Under the pieces are notes generated by a model that worked only from the letters and a program-made list of their open reading frames with translations, was not told the origin of the DNA and made no database searches. From contig CM074805.1 of the NCBI GenBank assembly GCA_037447605.1, forward strand, positions 3,977,548-4,041,547: 64,000 nucleotides of DNA. The letters are read 5' to 3'. The translations under genes were made by a program, and so were the position numbers. Position 1 is the stretch's first letter, and each line of letters starts with the position of its first letter. This document shows positions 1 to 12,038 of this stretch, in pieces. The DNA is from Zygnema circumcarinatum (Eukaryota; Streptophyta; Zygnematophyceae; Zygnematales; Zygnemataceae).

Positions 1-322
1 ACTACAACTGAACCTTTCCAGCCACAGCATACATCAACCCAAACTGCCACTGCTGAAATAAGCAGAGTAGACAGCTAGCTGATGGCTCACCATGGGCCAA
101 GGTCCTGAAGGGACAAGCCAGCAATCACGTCCGAATGGCAGCTTTCCCGAAGCTGCGTAGCAACACATGCCGAGGCATTTTTGCTGAGTTATTCACAACA
201 AATGAACAATGGTCGTTCACACCTGCAGCAACCACTGCCTGCACTTGCAGTCAGGGTATCATCCCGAGAAGAAGGCACATGCAGACTGGTTGGAGCCTGC
301 AAAAACTGCCAGGTTTTCACGA
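1..322. other. 3' flank of the first gene, no gene seen
   Basis: This stretch lies downstream of the stop codon of the coiled-coil protein gene and probably includes its 3' UTR. I see no coding exon, RNA gene or repeat in it. Confidence 0.4.
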
Positions 323-2096
323 TCAAACATCGTTGCAAGGGACAAGTAAAGGAGATGGTGCACAGGAAGCCTCGTCCTCAGGGCTCCAATCCCCCTCCAA
401 ATCAGCGTGTTCATTATAAATTTCTCCAGCTCTCCGCTTGAACTCCTTCAACTCCTGCTCCACGAGAAACAGTCTCTGCATTCCATAGCATCGAAAAAAA
501 ACAGTCAGTCAACCGATGCGAAACCCGTACTTAAAAAACTAGTAGAGCATGATGCAATTCAGGCTGACAGGCAAAAGAATTCGATGCAAGCAAACGCAAG
601 TGGTGCCATTTCTTATAACCTTTAGGATCAAACCAGTTTTTGCTGTCTCGGCTTAACGAGCAGCCATCTCACAGCTTAATGAAGAATAACACAGAATTAC
701 AAAGATGCAATAGCCATCTCTTTGGAAATCACCTTGAGTATATCACAGCAAGCAAGAAAGTCAAGCAACAAGAGAAACATTCGCACGATTAACAAGGATA
801 ATCAAACTTCACCTCTTGGAGAGTCATGTTCTCTTCTTGAAGGTGGGCGATCTCAGTCTCCTGTTCTTCGACTCTTGCCTGTAAAAACCTGTTGCCATTC
901 CTTCCTTCACAGTCAGCTCCACCTGGACTGTAAAGCATGTCAAACCTTTGCCACCCATCATCCTTTCTGTCCTCTTCTTGTTGCTCATGTTTGACAATCG
1001 GCTGATTATCGACCTGATGCACCTGCTCCACACTGTCACTGCTTGTTGTTCCATCAGCAGATTCGGCACTGGTCTCCTTATCCACTGCCACATCACTACC
1101 CCCTGATGATTCCAAATCTGGACTGCACCGGAGTCTGATGCAACCATTCATTGATCCATAGGGGTCAACATGTAACTCCTTTGCCTCCTCCACCAACTGA
1201 TCACCAGCTGTTCCAGACGCCCATGGACTGGGAGAAACGGCTAGAGCTGGCAGGGTAGGAGAGACAGCTGGCGCCATAATACCTAGCTTGTTAGCTCGCA
1301 TAATAAATGATGTTGTATTTCGGGGAGCTTCAGGCACCGACGTCAGGTCTGAGGAACGCTTGAATCTCTTGTTACGGTGAAAGTACTTCTTCGTGTTTTT
1401 TTGGTTTTGGCGGCTCAGGTCATGAAGCCTTGGGGGCCTGAACTCCATATTCTTCCTGTGACCAGGCCCGGGAAGTATAGCACCTTCTGTCGGATCGGCA
1501 TCCACCATTTTGCGCTTCTGGTGCGTGTAGTTATACGAGTTGTTATACGTATTGTTGTATCTCTTCCGTTTCGCGATAGGGCCGCGCTGCCCTGGCTGCT
1601 GAGTTGAGACATTCGATCTGTATCCAGGGTCGTCCGAGAGTAGACCATCTGGCGGAAAGCCTGCACCCTTAGCCCGAGGAGGTTGGCCTCTCCAGGGCTG
1701 CTTCCGAGGGAACTCTCTTGAGGCCCGTGGAAAACTCGTCACTGCCTTTCTCGCCGCAGCACTTTCTTCCAGTGTCCGGTGCATCTGGAGAGGACCAACC
1801 GTCGGCAGCATCCCTCGCTCATAGCGGGCCATAGGAGGCTTCATATCCAATATGTCGTGATAATAAGGTTGCCTCCCTGATGGATGGAAACCAGACACAT
1901 CACTTAAACCTGCAAAAACGGTCACAGAGAGTTTCAGCTATGAAGAATTGACAGAAGCAACTCGCATGATCAAAACGATAACTCAAATAACAAAATCAAA
2001 CAACGCCTACAAGACAGCGAAGCAACATGCCCAAAATCACAAATAATCTTTACCTGGCGGATGATCACATGGTTGCATCATCATAGTGGCTATCAT
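323..2096 (-). CDS. Plant-conserved coiled-coil protein of unknown function
   Basis: I assembled three coding exons on the minus strand: 2096-2054, 1909-813 and 475-323. They have consistent phases and encode 430 residues. The start MIATMMMQPCDHPP is the first ATG in an exon whose upstream part looks like 5' UTR, so the exact start is uncertain. The middle holds a basic stretch and the motif RNTTSFIMRANKLG, followed by DPYGSMNGCIRLR and then an acidic Ser-rich part. The last 60 residues form a predicted coiled coil with VEEQETEIAHLQEENMTLQE running across the last intron into RLFLVEQELKEFKRRA. From memory, this order of motifs occurs in an uncharacterised land-plant family sometimes annotated PRLI-interacting factor A-like. 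No catalytic motif is visible. The role is unknown, and nuclear localisation is only suggested by basic clusters. Confidence 0.75.
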
Positions 2097-3000
2097 TCCT
2101 CCGCCGAAAAAGGTGGGTTGTGTCTCAAGAAGTTGCTGCAGCACACGTAAAACACGAACATGGAGTCAGCCCCGCTTGGCGAACATCTTAGTCTGTAAAA
2201 AACTGCGGGTGAGAAGCAAAATTCACGACGAAAGGATGAAGGTAGAAGAAAGACATCTCAGCCATCTCATCTCATCTCATCTCATCTTCAAGTATCTGGA
2301 AGTACTAAAACATACGAAGGTGAAGTATGAAAGAGACAGTCAGCATCCGAGCCTCGAACGTATTGTACCTCCCTTGCAATCCATGACATACAGAAAAGCA
2401 GCCAGCCTAGGACCCTCGGACGATACACGTCAAGCAGTTCACTATGCATCATGAAAAAAAACGTTGTCTTCTTTACCGAAGGGACCAGTCAGACTATGAA
2501 CACACCGCACACCGCATGCACAAAAAAAACCGATAGCCAACACAATCCACAAAAAAAAAATTACATGCAAAAATACAAACGAAGGAGGCAGCACAATACA
2601 ACATCTCACCTACCTAAAGTCCCCTCTTCTCCGAGTCTCATTCATCAGAAGCAGAAAAAAACTAAACAAACAGAGCATATCCTTACCTTATCTCAAATTT
2701 CTCGTCTCAAGAACCAGACGCTTTCGGGAAACCTAATCCCTGAAAGCCAGAAACTCTGCAGTTTTCGAACGCCCGTCCAACTGTAGACGCCCGCTTACAA
2801 ATATGCAAACAACCTCTTCAATATCAAGAACGTGCTGCACAAGTTATTGAAAATATTTAAGCAAACGTCTCTCTTCCCGGAATCCCTTCCCTTTCCCCTC
2901 CAGGTCAGCGCGAGCTTGCCTGCTCAACCAAGGTCTGCCTGGCTGTTTTCAGGGCCTGCCCTCCGTCATAGTGGAGCCACTAACGCCCCTCGGCGAACGA
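2097..3000. other. 5' leader and proximal promoter of the coiled-coil gene
   Basis: No coding exon is supported here. The stretch is A-rich on the plus strand around 2450-2660 and has a short CATCT tandem repeat near 2262-2286. One or more 5' UTR introns are likely, because the frame of the first coding exon stays open upstream and follows a splice-acceptor-like TGCTGCAG. Confidence 0.35.
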
Positions 3001-3214
3001 CAGCCGTTGGATCCCTCTTGCCCCCGCAGGATCGGCTTTTCCACGTTCGACTTAGATCGAATTCCAGCCGTTGGATCCATTTCGCACGTCCCCTTTATAT
3101 GCGGATCGACTCGCAGCCGTTGGATCAGTTTGCCCTCTTCGAATGGGATCGCATCTCAACCGTTGGATCAGTCCGAGCCCTTTTTGTTTGGGTCGCATCG
3201 CAGCCGTTGGATCC
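3001..3214 (-). promoter_or_regulatory. Cluster of five MSA-like (mitosis-specific activator) boxes
   Basis: The 14-mer CAGCCGTTGGATCC or a one- to three-base variant occurs at 3001, 3065, 3114, 3157 and 3201, spaced 64, 49, 43 and 44 bp. On the minus strand each reads TCCAACGGYT, which fits the published MSA consensus YCYAACGGYY bound by three-repeat MYB (MYB3R) factors at G2/M genes. The cluster lies about 0.9 kb upstream of the start codon of the minus-strand coiled-coil gene. Function is inferred from the motif alone. Confidence 0.6.
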
Positions 3215-3288
3215 GTCACGTCACGTCCCCTCCGTGTCAATTTGGATGGGAAATCGCGGAGCGGCGCCAATCACGGGCCCGCCCGAGC

Positions 3289-3340
3289 CGCGGGCCCGGC
3301 CCGGGCCGGCCCGGCCCGGCCCGGCCCGGCCCGGCCCAAA
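3289..3340. repeat. GGCCC simple repeat
   Basis: A pure G+C tract of roughly eight GGCCC-type units sits immediately beyond the MSA-like cluster. It could form strong secondary structure and is prone to sequencing error. Confidence 0.8.
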
Positions 3341-4037
3341 GCGAAGCGAAGCGACTGCTCGGGTCGGGAAACGGCCGGGAGGAGCGAGGGAAGGGAAGGG
3401 AAAGGGAAGGGAAGGGCGAATCAATGGCGGGGCAATCGAACGAATGAATCCACTGACTGACTGACTGAACAATAACACGAACAACAATGAACATGAGAGG
3501 AAGGAAGGCTGGAAGGTACCGTACACCTATACTTTCTAGGAAGGAGGGGGACCGTGGAATGCCTTGGACTCGGGTAACAAGTAACAACGCAACGGCCGTT
3601 CCTTTCTCGCTTGCTAAGGTTGGACAGTTCATAACAGTACTGTACTTGGATGGCCTAGAGAATCCGCAATGATCCGCCATGGAGATATCTACACTTCCAA
3701 AAACCAAATGAGGAAACTCGCGAGCAACTTTGACGCCTGAGGGGCAACAGAGAAGGGGTAGATCATGAATGTCGTAAAGGGATAATATGGCTCGCAATTT
3801 GCTATTCTTGTTTTGTTTGATTTTTTGATTCTTGGTGTTTGTGTTTGTTTGTGCTTCAAGCGCTCGTGAAGACGGTAAACTGCACGTGGATTTTGGACAT
3901 GGAACATGAGCATCGATTGGAAATATCCTTCTATTGCTTGTCTACATGAAGTCTTCCTTCGGGCAGTTTGCAGTCTAATTGTTTCCTTTGGCAATGCAGT
4001 ATATAAGGAACCGACCAAAAACACCACCAATAGCAAA
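3341..4037. other. Intergenic: distal promoter and SMC 3' flank
   Basis: This lies between the GC tract and the stop codon of the minus-strand SMC gene. The SMC 3' UTR should lie in its right part. The left part is purine-rich (3375-3420) with a short CTGA repeat near 3451-3468. No coding exon is supported. Confidence 0.4.
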
Positions 4038-7000
4038 TCACAGCAGGAGTGTGTCGGAGTCGCCCTGTGGCCCAGAAACATCCCTCCGATTCTTCTTAGA
4101 GGATGGAGCGGGTTGAATATGGTCTGTGTCGAGCCTTGTCGTGCCATCAATTCTTGTAACTTGTATGACATTGTCAGCGAAGCGCTGGAAACTCGAGTTG
4201 TGACTGATGCATATGACTTGGCTTTCAGAGCATATGAGTGTCTTGATAAGGTCTGCAACAAGCTGTTGGTTCTGCTCGTCCAGCGCTGCGTCCACTTCAT
4301 CCATGAGATACACGCAGCTGCACTCTAGTTTGGCCACTGTCAGCGTGAAAGCCAAGCTTACCAGCGTCCTCTGTCCGCCTGCAAACGCGAACATGGGAGG
4401 GCCAGAAGCATGTCATGTATGTTATGTGTTATGCATGTGTTTCGTGGTAGATGACAGTGAAAACAAAGGCAGATATAGTGAAATTTGAAAGTTGGAAAGG
4501 TGGACATGGAATTGATGATTCACTCCCAACCGCCCCCAACGCCAGTTACGCCAAGAAAATTATTAGGTAGAATTGAGGACGAGGTTTACCTGACAACTCG
4601 CTCAGACTGGTCTTCCACTCCTGGGGAGAGGGAGCTTCTCCCTTAGCGGTGTTCGCAAAAATGAACCTCACTCCATTGTCGACCTCTGGTCCAAGCTTTT
4701 GCAAATCGAAAGTCTTGTTGGGAAGTAGATGCTTGCAGCATCGGACAAAGGAGGCTCTTACTGCCTCAAATGTTGAGTCGTTGACCGCTTGCACCTGTCC
4801 ATTTAACATTCTCACCACTTATGAACCATTTAATGGCAACAAATTTCGTATTTTTCGTTTAAAAAAGAGGCAAAGTCATTTCTTCATTTCAAACAGACGG
4901 ACCTTGTGGCGGTTTCTTTCAATCCCTTCATTCAAAGAGTCAATCGACTCCACGATGGAAGCAGCCCTTTCTTTGAACGTTTCCAGTTTGGCGATACGCT
5001 CATTGAGGGCTACTTGTTCATCAAGTGACAGCTGTTGCAGCTCAGACCTGTAAGAAAAATGCAGTTCATTCTTTACACAGCTCGCAAGTTTACTTGAAGC
5101 AGACGAGTTGAACTAGATTTTTAAACATTCGTGAGCCTTTTCTTCGCTACTTCCTCTGACAGAAATTCAAGATTCATTATCTATCTGTCAATGTTGAGAA
5201 AAAAGGACGATCGTGAGTACAGAAAGAATGCCAAACATTCCTAACCACGAGGGCGGCTGTTTACCTGAGAGCCTGCTGGTCTGCTTCAAGCTCACGGAAT
5301 CTGAGTTTACAAGCCGTGTACTGTTTCTCGTTGAGAATTGGTAACGGATTATTGAATTCAGATGTAAGCGGACCCTGCGAGTTCGACAGAGGCTTAGAGC
5401 TGAGCATATTTCAGAGAAAACCGAAACACTAAACCTTTGCCGGAAATATTTCTAGTCGTGCATGCGATAGGGTTTAAACTGCGATAACCTCACACGCTAA
5501 CAACGCTGTTTCCCAGGGATATGCGAAAAATGAAGTATTGGCGACTGACCTTGTTCCCCTCACATTGAGGCAACCCCTCCAGTTCCTTCACAATGGAATC
5601 GCGCTGTCCCTCGAGCTGAGTAAAAGTCTCCTTTTCCCTTTCCAGCTCGGCCGTTAGAGTCACAAGCTCACGGTGAATCGCATGGAACTTTTCAGCCATG
5701 GCTGCTGTCTGTTCATCGTGCTTCTTCATGGCTTCCTTCTCAAAAATAATCTCCTCGTCGACTTGTTGCAGTTCAGACTTCAACTTTTCCAAGTTCATTG
5801 TCTGGACATCGACTTCCTTTTGCAAAGATTCAGAAGTCGCATTGCCGGCTGTAGCTTGGAGCCTTTGTTTACGCTCCTCACATCTTGCCTTTTCCCATAA
5901 CAGTTTGTTTCGAGTTTCCTCTATGGCAGCCTCATCCCCCTTTGCACCTTCAATGGCTGCGGCGATGACTTCGACTCCGCTGCAGTTCACAGCGATCCGT
6001 TTTTCGTGCTCCTCCAGCCTCCCCTCCATCCTTGAGACTTCCTCCTTTAGGGCTTCCATGTGCAGGCGTGTCCCTTTCAATGCGGTTTCATGTCTGGCCA
6101 ATTCAGAGTGCAAACATTGAAGCTGCACAGACATAGGTAAACTTAAACGCCAGTGGGCCCTTATCCCTGAATAGCATTGCAGTCAGCCGAATGAGGAACT
6201 TCTTAGCTAATGAATATTGTCCATTGACCCGTTTTTTTTGTAATGGACTCACTTGTTCCTGTCCTGCTGCAGCTTTGAGTTGAAGGTCCTTTTCCTTGCG
6301 GGCTTGCAAACTCCACATCTCGACTTCGCCTTGCGCTCTCTCTTTCTCCTGGACAGGAACCCGACCATTGGCGATTTCGTTGAAATCGCAATAGCTTCCA
6401 TTGCCTTTTCAAAAGCCAAAAGCCATGGTTCAAGTAGTTTTCCCAACATCCCCACAGACACTCGGGCATGTATTCCATAAGCATTGATAAACGCTAAGTC
6501 GAATATGCTTACCTCAATAACCCGCTGAAGCTGAGTCCGGAAGTCCTCCAAGCTCCCTTCAGCCGCATCGTGCTCAAGCTTGAGGCTCATATCGTTGCTC
6601 GCATGTTCACCTCTCCACCCCCCAACAATCGACCCTCTGCGATTTATGGTACCATCTACAGTAACGCTCCACACATTGTGGTCCATAGCAAGCACTTTTG
6701 CCGTTTCATCATCTTTGGCAATCACATAACTCCCAAAGGCCTTTTTAATGGCCGCTTTGAAGGTGTCTTTGTATTCGATCAAATCCTCAGGAAGAGTAAC
6801 GGCGCCCTCTGGCAATCGACTTTGGGCTTTCCTTTGGTACTCCTGTCTGTCGGTGATTTTCAAGCAGTCAAGCGGCCAAATGCGAGTGAACGCAGCATGC
6901 GAAGTTCGAGTATCCCATAGCTCCAGTAGTCTCTTGGATGCAAGGCTGTCTCTTACCACACAGATGCTTTTTAGCGAGCCTGAATGCACACAAAAGGGTT

Positions 7001-10000
7001 TGCTTTCGATGAGATGTGCCAGCTTGACCAGGTTAGGAAATGCTGAAGGTATTGCACCAAATGCACGTGAATTCACGCGTTCCAGTTCGCCTGGTGTCGA
7101 GAGAGACGAAACCATGCAAGGGAACAAGCGGAAGAGAAATGCCAATGTGTGCTGCACCTGCAATGACGTTAAGAGCTTCCAAGTTTCTCCTCTTGTCGGC
7201 AGTCATGCACGCCTCTCTGAATTTAAAGAGAGTGTGAAGAGGCCACGCCGGAAGGCTCGCCTCTTCTCTGTCCACCTCGCCAAGTTGCGATTCTAGCATC
7301 TTAGCGCGTTTGTACTCTTCGTTCATCACTTTCGTTAATCTCATGTACTCTGAAATGGCCTTGTCGACTTTGGAAGTCCAAATAGCTAACTGCTGTGCTG
7401 CAGACGTTTGGCATGTGTGGTAGCCCTCCACTTCTTGCTCCATGCGCTTGATTTCTTGCTGACTTTTTTCCACCGCACGTTTGGCATCCTTCTCATCCAA
7501 AATGGCCTGCTCCAGCTGCTCTTTCCCAACCTTTACGCTGTTTTGGATCTCTTGTATGTAGTCAACGGTGAGGATTTCATCGTTGCCACGCATTCCCGAT
7601 TGAGATGCTTCGGCTTCAAGTCTGCAAACCAGCAGTCTTTGGTCCTCTAATTTTACATTTGCTTGCATAATTCGCGCCTCCAGGTACACCAAGTTGTGAC
7701 GGCATCCTTCCAGTTCCACAGCAGCTGACTTAAAATGTTCAGCTTTTTGTTTCAGAGCAGCTATTTGCTCTTCGGCCCGTGCAATATCTCGGACAATGCA
7801 AGAACGACGCTTTTCCATGGTTGAGACGTTGACACCGACTTTACCTTTGCAGTTCTTCTGAAGAGTACTCAGTGCATCTTGTTCAGCCCTAAGCTCTTCG
7901 ATTCTTGCCTCCATAGAGCATAAACTCCCTCTCTTTACTACCAAGGCATCCGCCACCTGTGATTCAAGTTGTTCCTGAAACGTTCTCATCTTCCAAACTT
8001 GGTCTGAAATCTCATACTCTACCTGCAAGGGGTGAATTCTTTCGTGAGGATGCAGCATTCAGTCTGCAACCTGGATTAATGGCAAACTGGCTCCTCACCG
8101 CCAGCGTTTAAAAAAGGAAAAATGCTAAATAGAGGAAAAAAGCCTGATGCCCGTCTGCCTGGTTGGAGATAACAATCCTGATGAAACTGCCTCACCTAAT
8201 CCTTATCCTTTATCCTTAACCTTCGGAGAACCAAAAGATCTTTCAAATGCCTCCCAATGGTTTCCACTCTCTTACCTCATTGCTGCGAGCCATTGCTTTC
8301 AGTCTTGTGTTATCATTGGCAATCGCTCTGTCGAGGAGGGCTATGTTACGATTTATTTCCTTCAAACTCTTTTCCGTTTTCTCAACTGTTTCAACTGCTT
8401 GTCGGACTTCTTCATTCCACCGACCTGCGAGAGGAGATCGGCGTCGATGTCATCCTTCCTGATGTGGCAGAACTCCGTTACAGTGAAAGAACAGCATGTA
8501 TGCATGTGGTGAATTCCTTTTAGGCAATGAAGTTTGCTCTATAGTCTACGTTGTGCATGTCCTATTCAAGTACTTCCACAACATACAAGAGATAATATAT
8601 ACAGTCAAAGGCCTGGTCAGAGTTTGACGAACTCCAACGCGCTAGGATCTGATAGCCTGGATACTGTGTGTGCTTCTGAGTTCTTCTGGTATGCTTTTTA
8701 TGTTGCCCACGAATAGCTCATGCAAATTCACCATGTTCGATCGCCCGGTCTCACCGGCTCCAGATGCCACACCAATAATCGCAGCAATAAGCTTAGGGCT
8801 ATTGTTATCCGCAAGCTCCGTTACTTTCGCTTGTTGAAGTATTGCTGATGAATCTTCTAGAAGGAGGCGAGTTTCTCGTAGAAATTCCTATCGCAAAATA
8901 CAAGAAATTCAGGAAAATCACAGTTGGCTTCAAACCCAACAAGTGGACGCCTTATATTGCCTGCCTTCGAAAATCCTCATCCGTCCAGCAAACGTTGATG
9001 ACATTGAATTTACATATTAGTATGCACGCTTACAGAAAATAGACCTGAATGCTTTCTGGATATGGTTTTCGGCTGTAACGCTGTGACGCTTATCAGTACG
9101 TGGAAATGAAATGCACACATGAGCCCTCTCACCAGGGGCGGGAAGGAGATAGTAAGGGGAGGTTCATAATTTACCTTGATTTCCTTTCCGGATTTCAGTT
9201 TTCCATCGATTCTTAACTGACGTGAATAGTCGGGCATTAGCCTTGCAGATAAAACATGCGTTTCAATTTGAGCTTTCTTCGTCGTCGATGGAGAGACCGA
9301 AGAGCGAACCACGAGCTCCACTTCACAGACTTCACCGCTACTGGACGATATGAGTTCAGACATTTGCTGTACCCGTAAAGCTCCGGGCCGCACACCAAGA
9401 ACAAAGCAAATTGCGTCTGCAGAATGCTCCAAACCAGTCAGGAAAATATGCGATGCGCCTCCAACCAAACAAAGCCACATCAGAGAAAATGTTATTCCAG
9501 AAACGCTGCGATTTCCGTTGGGATATATCTCAGCTGAGAAATGAAAGTGTTGATGAAATAATTGTCTGATGAATAGATTTCCAAGAATTTAGATACAAGT
9601 CAGGCATTGTAACCGAGAGGTATGAATGAACGAAAAAATGCACGAATCTGAAAGGAGCGTCAGTTAGAGCTGAAAATCAAGGCGTTACCGATGATATTTG
9701 ATTTGCCGCTTCCATTGGCGCCAGCAATCAGATTGAAGCCCTTAGTGAACGAAATCTTTTGCCGATTGCCTCCAAATGACTTGAAGCCCAAAATGCTGAC
9801 ACCAGTAAGCAGAGTTAGGAGTCACCGAGGACTTCCCCTGGTTGCTTGACTCCAAAAAAATTTGCAGACACATTACATGAAACAAATCGACCGATCCAAC
9901 ATGTAAAAGTGATGCCGGTAATGCACGTAAAGACGGCAGCCTCAACAAGCTACTGAGAATGGAGGAACCATATTCAAGTGAATCACGATGCAAACATGAG

Positions 10001-10034
10001 CAAACCTGACAGATTCAATGAAGGCGCCGTCCAT
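4038..10034 (-). CDS. Divergent SMC-family chromosome ATPase
   Basis: Fifteen exons with closing phases encode 1180 residues, the usual SMC length: 10034-10006, 9795-9689, 9416-9175, 9055-9034, 8960-8922, 8844-8755, 8424-8276, 8022-7158, 7042-6513, 6348-6253, 6122-5550, 5374-5265, 5047-4903, 4794-4590 and 4378-4038. Walker A is GANGSGKS (residues 35-42), followed by DAICFVLG. The Q-loop is ILQQAKV (about 148-154). Two long coiled-coil arms flank a hinge at about 505-670. The ABC signature is SLSELSGGQR (about 1062-1071) and Walker B is VYLMDEVDAALD (about 1090-1101). SMC proteins dimerise and move DNA as ATP-driven ring or loop-extruding machines in the nucleus. The N-terminal head resembles archaeal or bacterial SMC (LGFKSFGGN), while the C-terminal head resembles SMC2. 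The usual EEAAG segment is VASGAGRW. I cannot assign it to SMC1-6. The 22- and 39-nt exons are the least certain. Confidence 0.85.
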
Positions 10035-12038
10035 TATCTTGTCCGCCCGAGTTACCACGTCACAAATTGCCTCTGCTTTCCAATGCAACGCCTGTGAGAA
10101 GGCAGCAAACCTCCAATCTATCACTGCAAGTGATCGGCGGTCTACAACAGGCTCCAGCAGTGCATCAGCAGTTGCCGTTCTGCATGGAGCGCCTGTTGCC
10201 GCGGAACACAAACCCAGGCAGCGAGAAAACGACGATTCTCAAACAAATGCGATATTTCGTCCAGTTCAGAGAAGTTCCGAGAGCTGGGAATGCTTGAGAG
10301 TTGGTGATATACAAAAGAACAACAGAAGTGCTGGCCTCCCTCCGCGCGCCGCACTTCCGACCGTCGATCGACCGGAGGGCCCTCTTGCACGTATGCAAGC
10401 TTCGCTCCCGGCGGGCGGGTTGGGGCTCGACGCGACTGTTCGTGTGGTGCCTACTGCGTTTGTGGGTAGGTGGGCTCTTGTTGCTCCTATTTTCCTATTC
10501 CTATTCCTGTTTTCCTGTTTTTTCTTGTGGCTGATCGTCCGTTGCTTCAGTCTGTTATTGCTCATGTTGATGGTTCGTGGCGAGCCCGGAGTTCGCCCTG
10601 ATTTGACCCTCTCTCATGGACGTTGCTCGCCGCATGTTTGGGGATGTTTGTGTTGGCCGATCCGACACGTCACCATAAAGGCTTGGCTGCTCGCGATGCG
10701 GCCCTTCGCAAGGAGCCATTGCGCATATGCCCACCGTGACGTGACGCGGCCGACGAGTTTGTTCCTATGGCTGTTGCGATATTTGGTTGCCTTGACGCCC
10801 GTTTGGATGCCTCTCGTCCTCCGGCGATCCTCGCTACTTCGCCCTTCAGTGTTGCCCCCCTCCTTCCGCGTGAAGCCGCGGTAGTCGGTGACCGTGTCGG
10901 TGGCCTTCCGCCGCTCCCTCCGCGCGATGTGATGTGCCGCACATCGATCGGTGACCTTCGCGGCTGCTTCGAGGGAGGGCTTGAAGCGGTGTTGAGCCGA
11001 GGCGTAGCTTTCCGCTCCTACCTTTTTTCTTTGTCCTTGGGTCCTTTGCGGCCAGTTCCTCGTGGTTCCCCATGATGATATTGTCCATTTACATGATCGT
11101 GAGATCAATGCCACATCCTTTGCTGGCCATTGCACTAGCTCATACTAAAGGTTGGTTTGAATGGCATTTATCTCCATGTCGGGAGCTGCCCTTATTAGCG
11201 AGTTGGGGTAGACTAAATAGAAGCTTGGACCTCCTTGAACAACTTCATACATATTTTTGTTCGAAAATTCTGAACTATAGACGCTTAAGAGCAAACGAGA
11301 CACCTCCATTCTGATATACTATCGCGAGTTTAACACAACTTCATTTTACACCTTCCCAGTAGAACGAAGCCTTCATCTTTGAACATTCCTTTCGTATATG
11401 TCATGGATGACATAGCCCTCACGAGCAAGCGCATGGGATGGGCATGGGCCTCTGCGCCATCACATGCATGCACATGAACCAGAAACTCACCATGCCCATT
11501 ACTCACCCTGCCCGACTCGATCACAATTCCCGTCGCTCCCCCCGGTTGTTCCTCGTGGTTCTCCATACCGTACGGTTTTTTTATCAAACCCTGAGTCCAA
11601 TGCCGAGGGCAAGTTCCCCCTCGGCCGCATCCATCTGAACGAGCCGTATACCGTACGGTACCAAACATAGCCATGACCGTACACCCGTATAGGTCCCTAC
11701 TCCCTGGTCTCCGCCGTACAGTACGAGACATACCGTTGCAATCATTTTTTTGACAGTCCAATGTCGCGGGTCGGATTGCTGCCAGCTGGGGAGATTCTAT
11801 GTTGCGAATCTGACTGTTGAACAGAAGTTTGGAGCAGGAGCATGGACCGGGCCTCGTCATCCCGGGAGGATATGTTCAAACGTTGGATAAAGGCCATAGT
11901 TTGCCAAAGGTTGGCCCTTTCTCTCCTGCAGGCTACAGACGGAGGCAGGGCGCAGCAAGCAGCCCTCTGCGCGCTGCTCCGGTGCAGGCCAGTCCCGGAA
12001 TAATTTGAAGAATGAAGGAATTATAAGCTTGTATCGGC
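10035..12038. other. Shared 5' region between SMC and MYB genes
   Basis: The two genes point away from each other, so this interval holds both promoters. It contains a dispersed repeat (10955-11100) and two perfect CCGTACGG palindromes at 11568 and 11651. Several long open frames cross 10.0-11.1 kb on both strands. They are low-complexity, lack any recognisable domain, and I do not call them genes. Confidence 0.45.
10955..11100 (+). repeat. Dispersed repeat, copy 1
   Basis: The segment containing GGTCCTTTGCGGCCAGTTCC, then TCGTGGTTCCCC, then ATCGTGAGATCAATGCCA is closely matched in the same orientation at 28745-28865. A shorter relative, GTTGTTCCTCGTGGTTCTCC, is near 11545-11564. Two to three copies in 64 kb point to a dispersed repeat family. 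I see no termini or coding capacity. Confidence 0.5.

Noticed and set aside
2832-3464. Overlapping Arg/Pro/Gly-rich open frames on both strands, 2.8-3.8 kb
   Set aside because: They arise from the MSA-like repeats and the GGCCC tract, show no domain, and appear in several frames at once, which is typical of GC-rich promoters.
10018-11135. Open frames up to 288 residues on both strands between the SMC and MYB genes
   Set aside because: Composition is low-complexity, no family motif is visible, and the first SMC exon and a dispersed repeat overlap them.
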